From Pseudomonadota bacterium (GTDB lineage Bacteria > Pseudomonadota > Gammaproteobacteria > Steroidobacterales > Steroidobacteraceae), in the NCBI GenBank assembly GCA_021850555.1, contig JAJZLX010000481.1, forward strand, positions 1 to 5,895: DNA of 5,895 nucleotides, read 5' to 3'. Under the pieces are notes generated by a model. That model was given only the letters and a program-made list of their open reading frames with translations, searched no databases and was not told the origin of the DNA. Position numbers and translations under genes: made by a program. This document shows positions 5,777 to 5,895 of this stretch, one piece after another (position 1 is the stretch's first letter; each line of letters opens with the position of its first letter).

Positions 5777-5895
5777 GACATCCTTCCCGTAGTTGCACTG
5801 GTACCATAATTTACGGCGGCGACCATGGTGGGGTCCTTGTAATACTTCACCTTTTCGCAGCGAATGGGTGCCGTAAAGGGGAAAAACACCACCGC
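5773..5895 (-). CDS. Putative type IV coupling protein (VirD4/TraG-like), last 40 codons
   Basis: The minus-strand frame is open from the right edge to TGA (5775-5773). It encodes 40 residues, which include VVFFPFTAPIRCEKVKYYKD and then PTMVAAVNYGTS. The pattern hydrophobic strand, PIR-x-x-K-x-x-YY-x-D-P resembles the segment near the end of VirD4/TraG-type coupling proteins, where a strand leads into PIRAKKIRYYxD-like residues. These are inner-membrane ATPases that link the relaxosome to the type IV secretion channel. Only the C-terminus is present, so the Walker motifs and membrane segments cannot be checked. Support for a real gene comes from the ATGA overlap with the downstream 117-residue gene, which carries its own RBS inside this frame. 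The product name rests on a short motif. Confidence 0.55.
   Translation of the reverse strand, partial: AVVFFPFTAPIRCEKVKYYKDPTMVAAVNYGTSATTGRMS

Noticed and set aside
5810..5877. Inverted repeat TTTACGGC/GCCGTAAA near the right edge
   Set aside because: It is 8 bases with a 52-base gap inside an open coding frame, which is easily chance.

Overview
This is a GC-rich stretch of a conjugative mobile element, either a plasmid or an integrative conjugative element. The host is probably a proteobacterium. The evidence is the gene set: a primase-like protein with the start of a toprim motif, a very large ArdC-type antirestriction protein, and a partial gene at the right edge that resembles the C-terminus of a type IV coupling protein (VirD4/TraG). 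High GC and strong Shine-Dalgarno sequences fit that origin, but nothing here fixes the species.

Left block (1-3876, minus strand): a compact, translationally coupled operon read right to left. It starts with the 903-residue ArdC-like protein. A 4-base ATGA overlap leads into a 176-residue protein of unknown function, and a 1-base TGATG overlap leads into the primase-like gene, which runs off the left edge. ArdC proteins and plasmid primases both act when transferred DNA arrives in a recipient, so this looks like an establishment operon.

Middle block (3877-5375): two gene-poor stretches (3877-4446 and 4714-5105), each ending in nearly the same leader. Each leader has a perfect 8-bp stem, a second inverted repeat and a strong GGAGG. 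Each is followed by a plus-strand gene for a small helical protein (88 and 89 residues) starting MTAIQDT. This is a tandem duplication of a regulatory leader plus gene; the leader and the C-terminal part of the protein are conserved while residues 8-29 have diverged.

Right block (5376-5895): a perfect 13-bp hairpin separates the second small gene from a convergent minus-strand pair. The pair is the last 40 codons of the putative coupling protein and, overlapping it by ATGA, a 117-residue protein.

The most notable observation is a short module with the pattern FW-x-R, about 40-56 residues, then [ILV]-x-V and [MI]-[AS]-W. It occurs twice in the ArdC-like protein, once in its N-terminal extension and once inserted between its DNA-binding and peptidase domains. 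It occurs a third time as the main body of the 117-residue protein coupled to the putative coupling protein. No name for this module is known to me. A shared module between a probably delivered protein and a neighbour of the export machinery invites a docking or co-delivery hypothesis, which is inference only.
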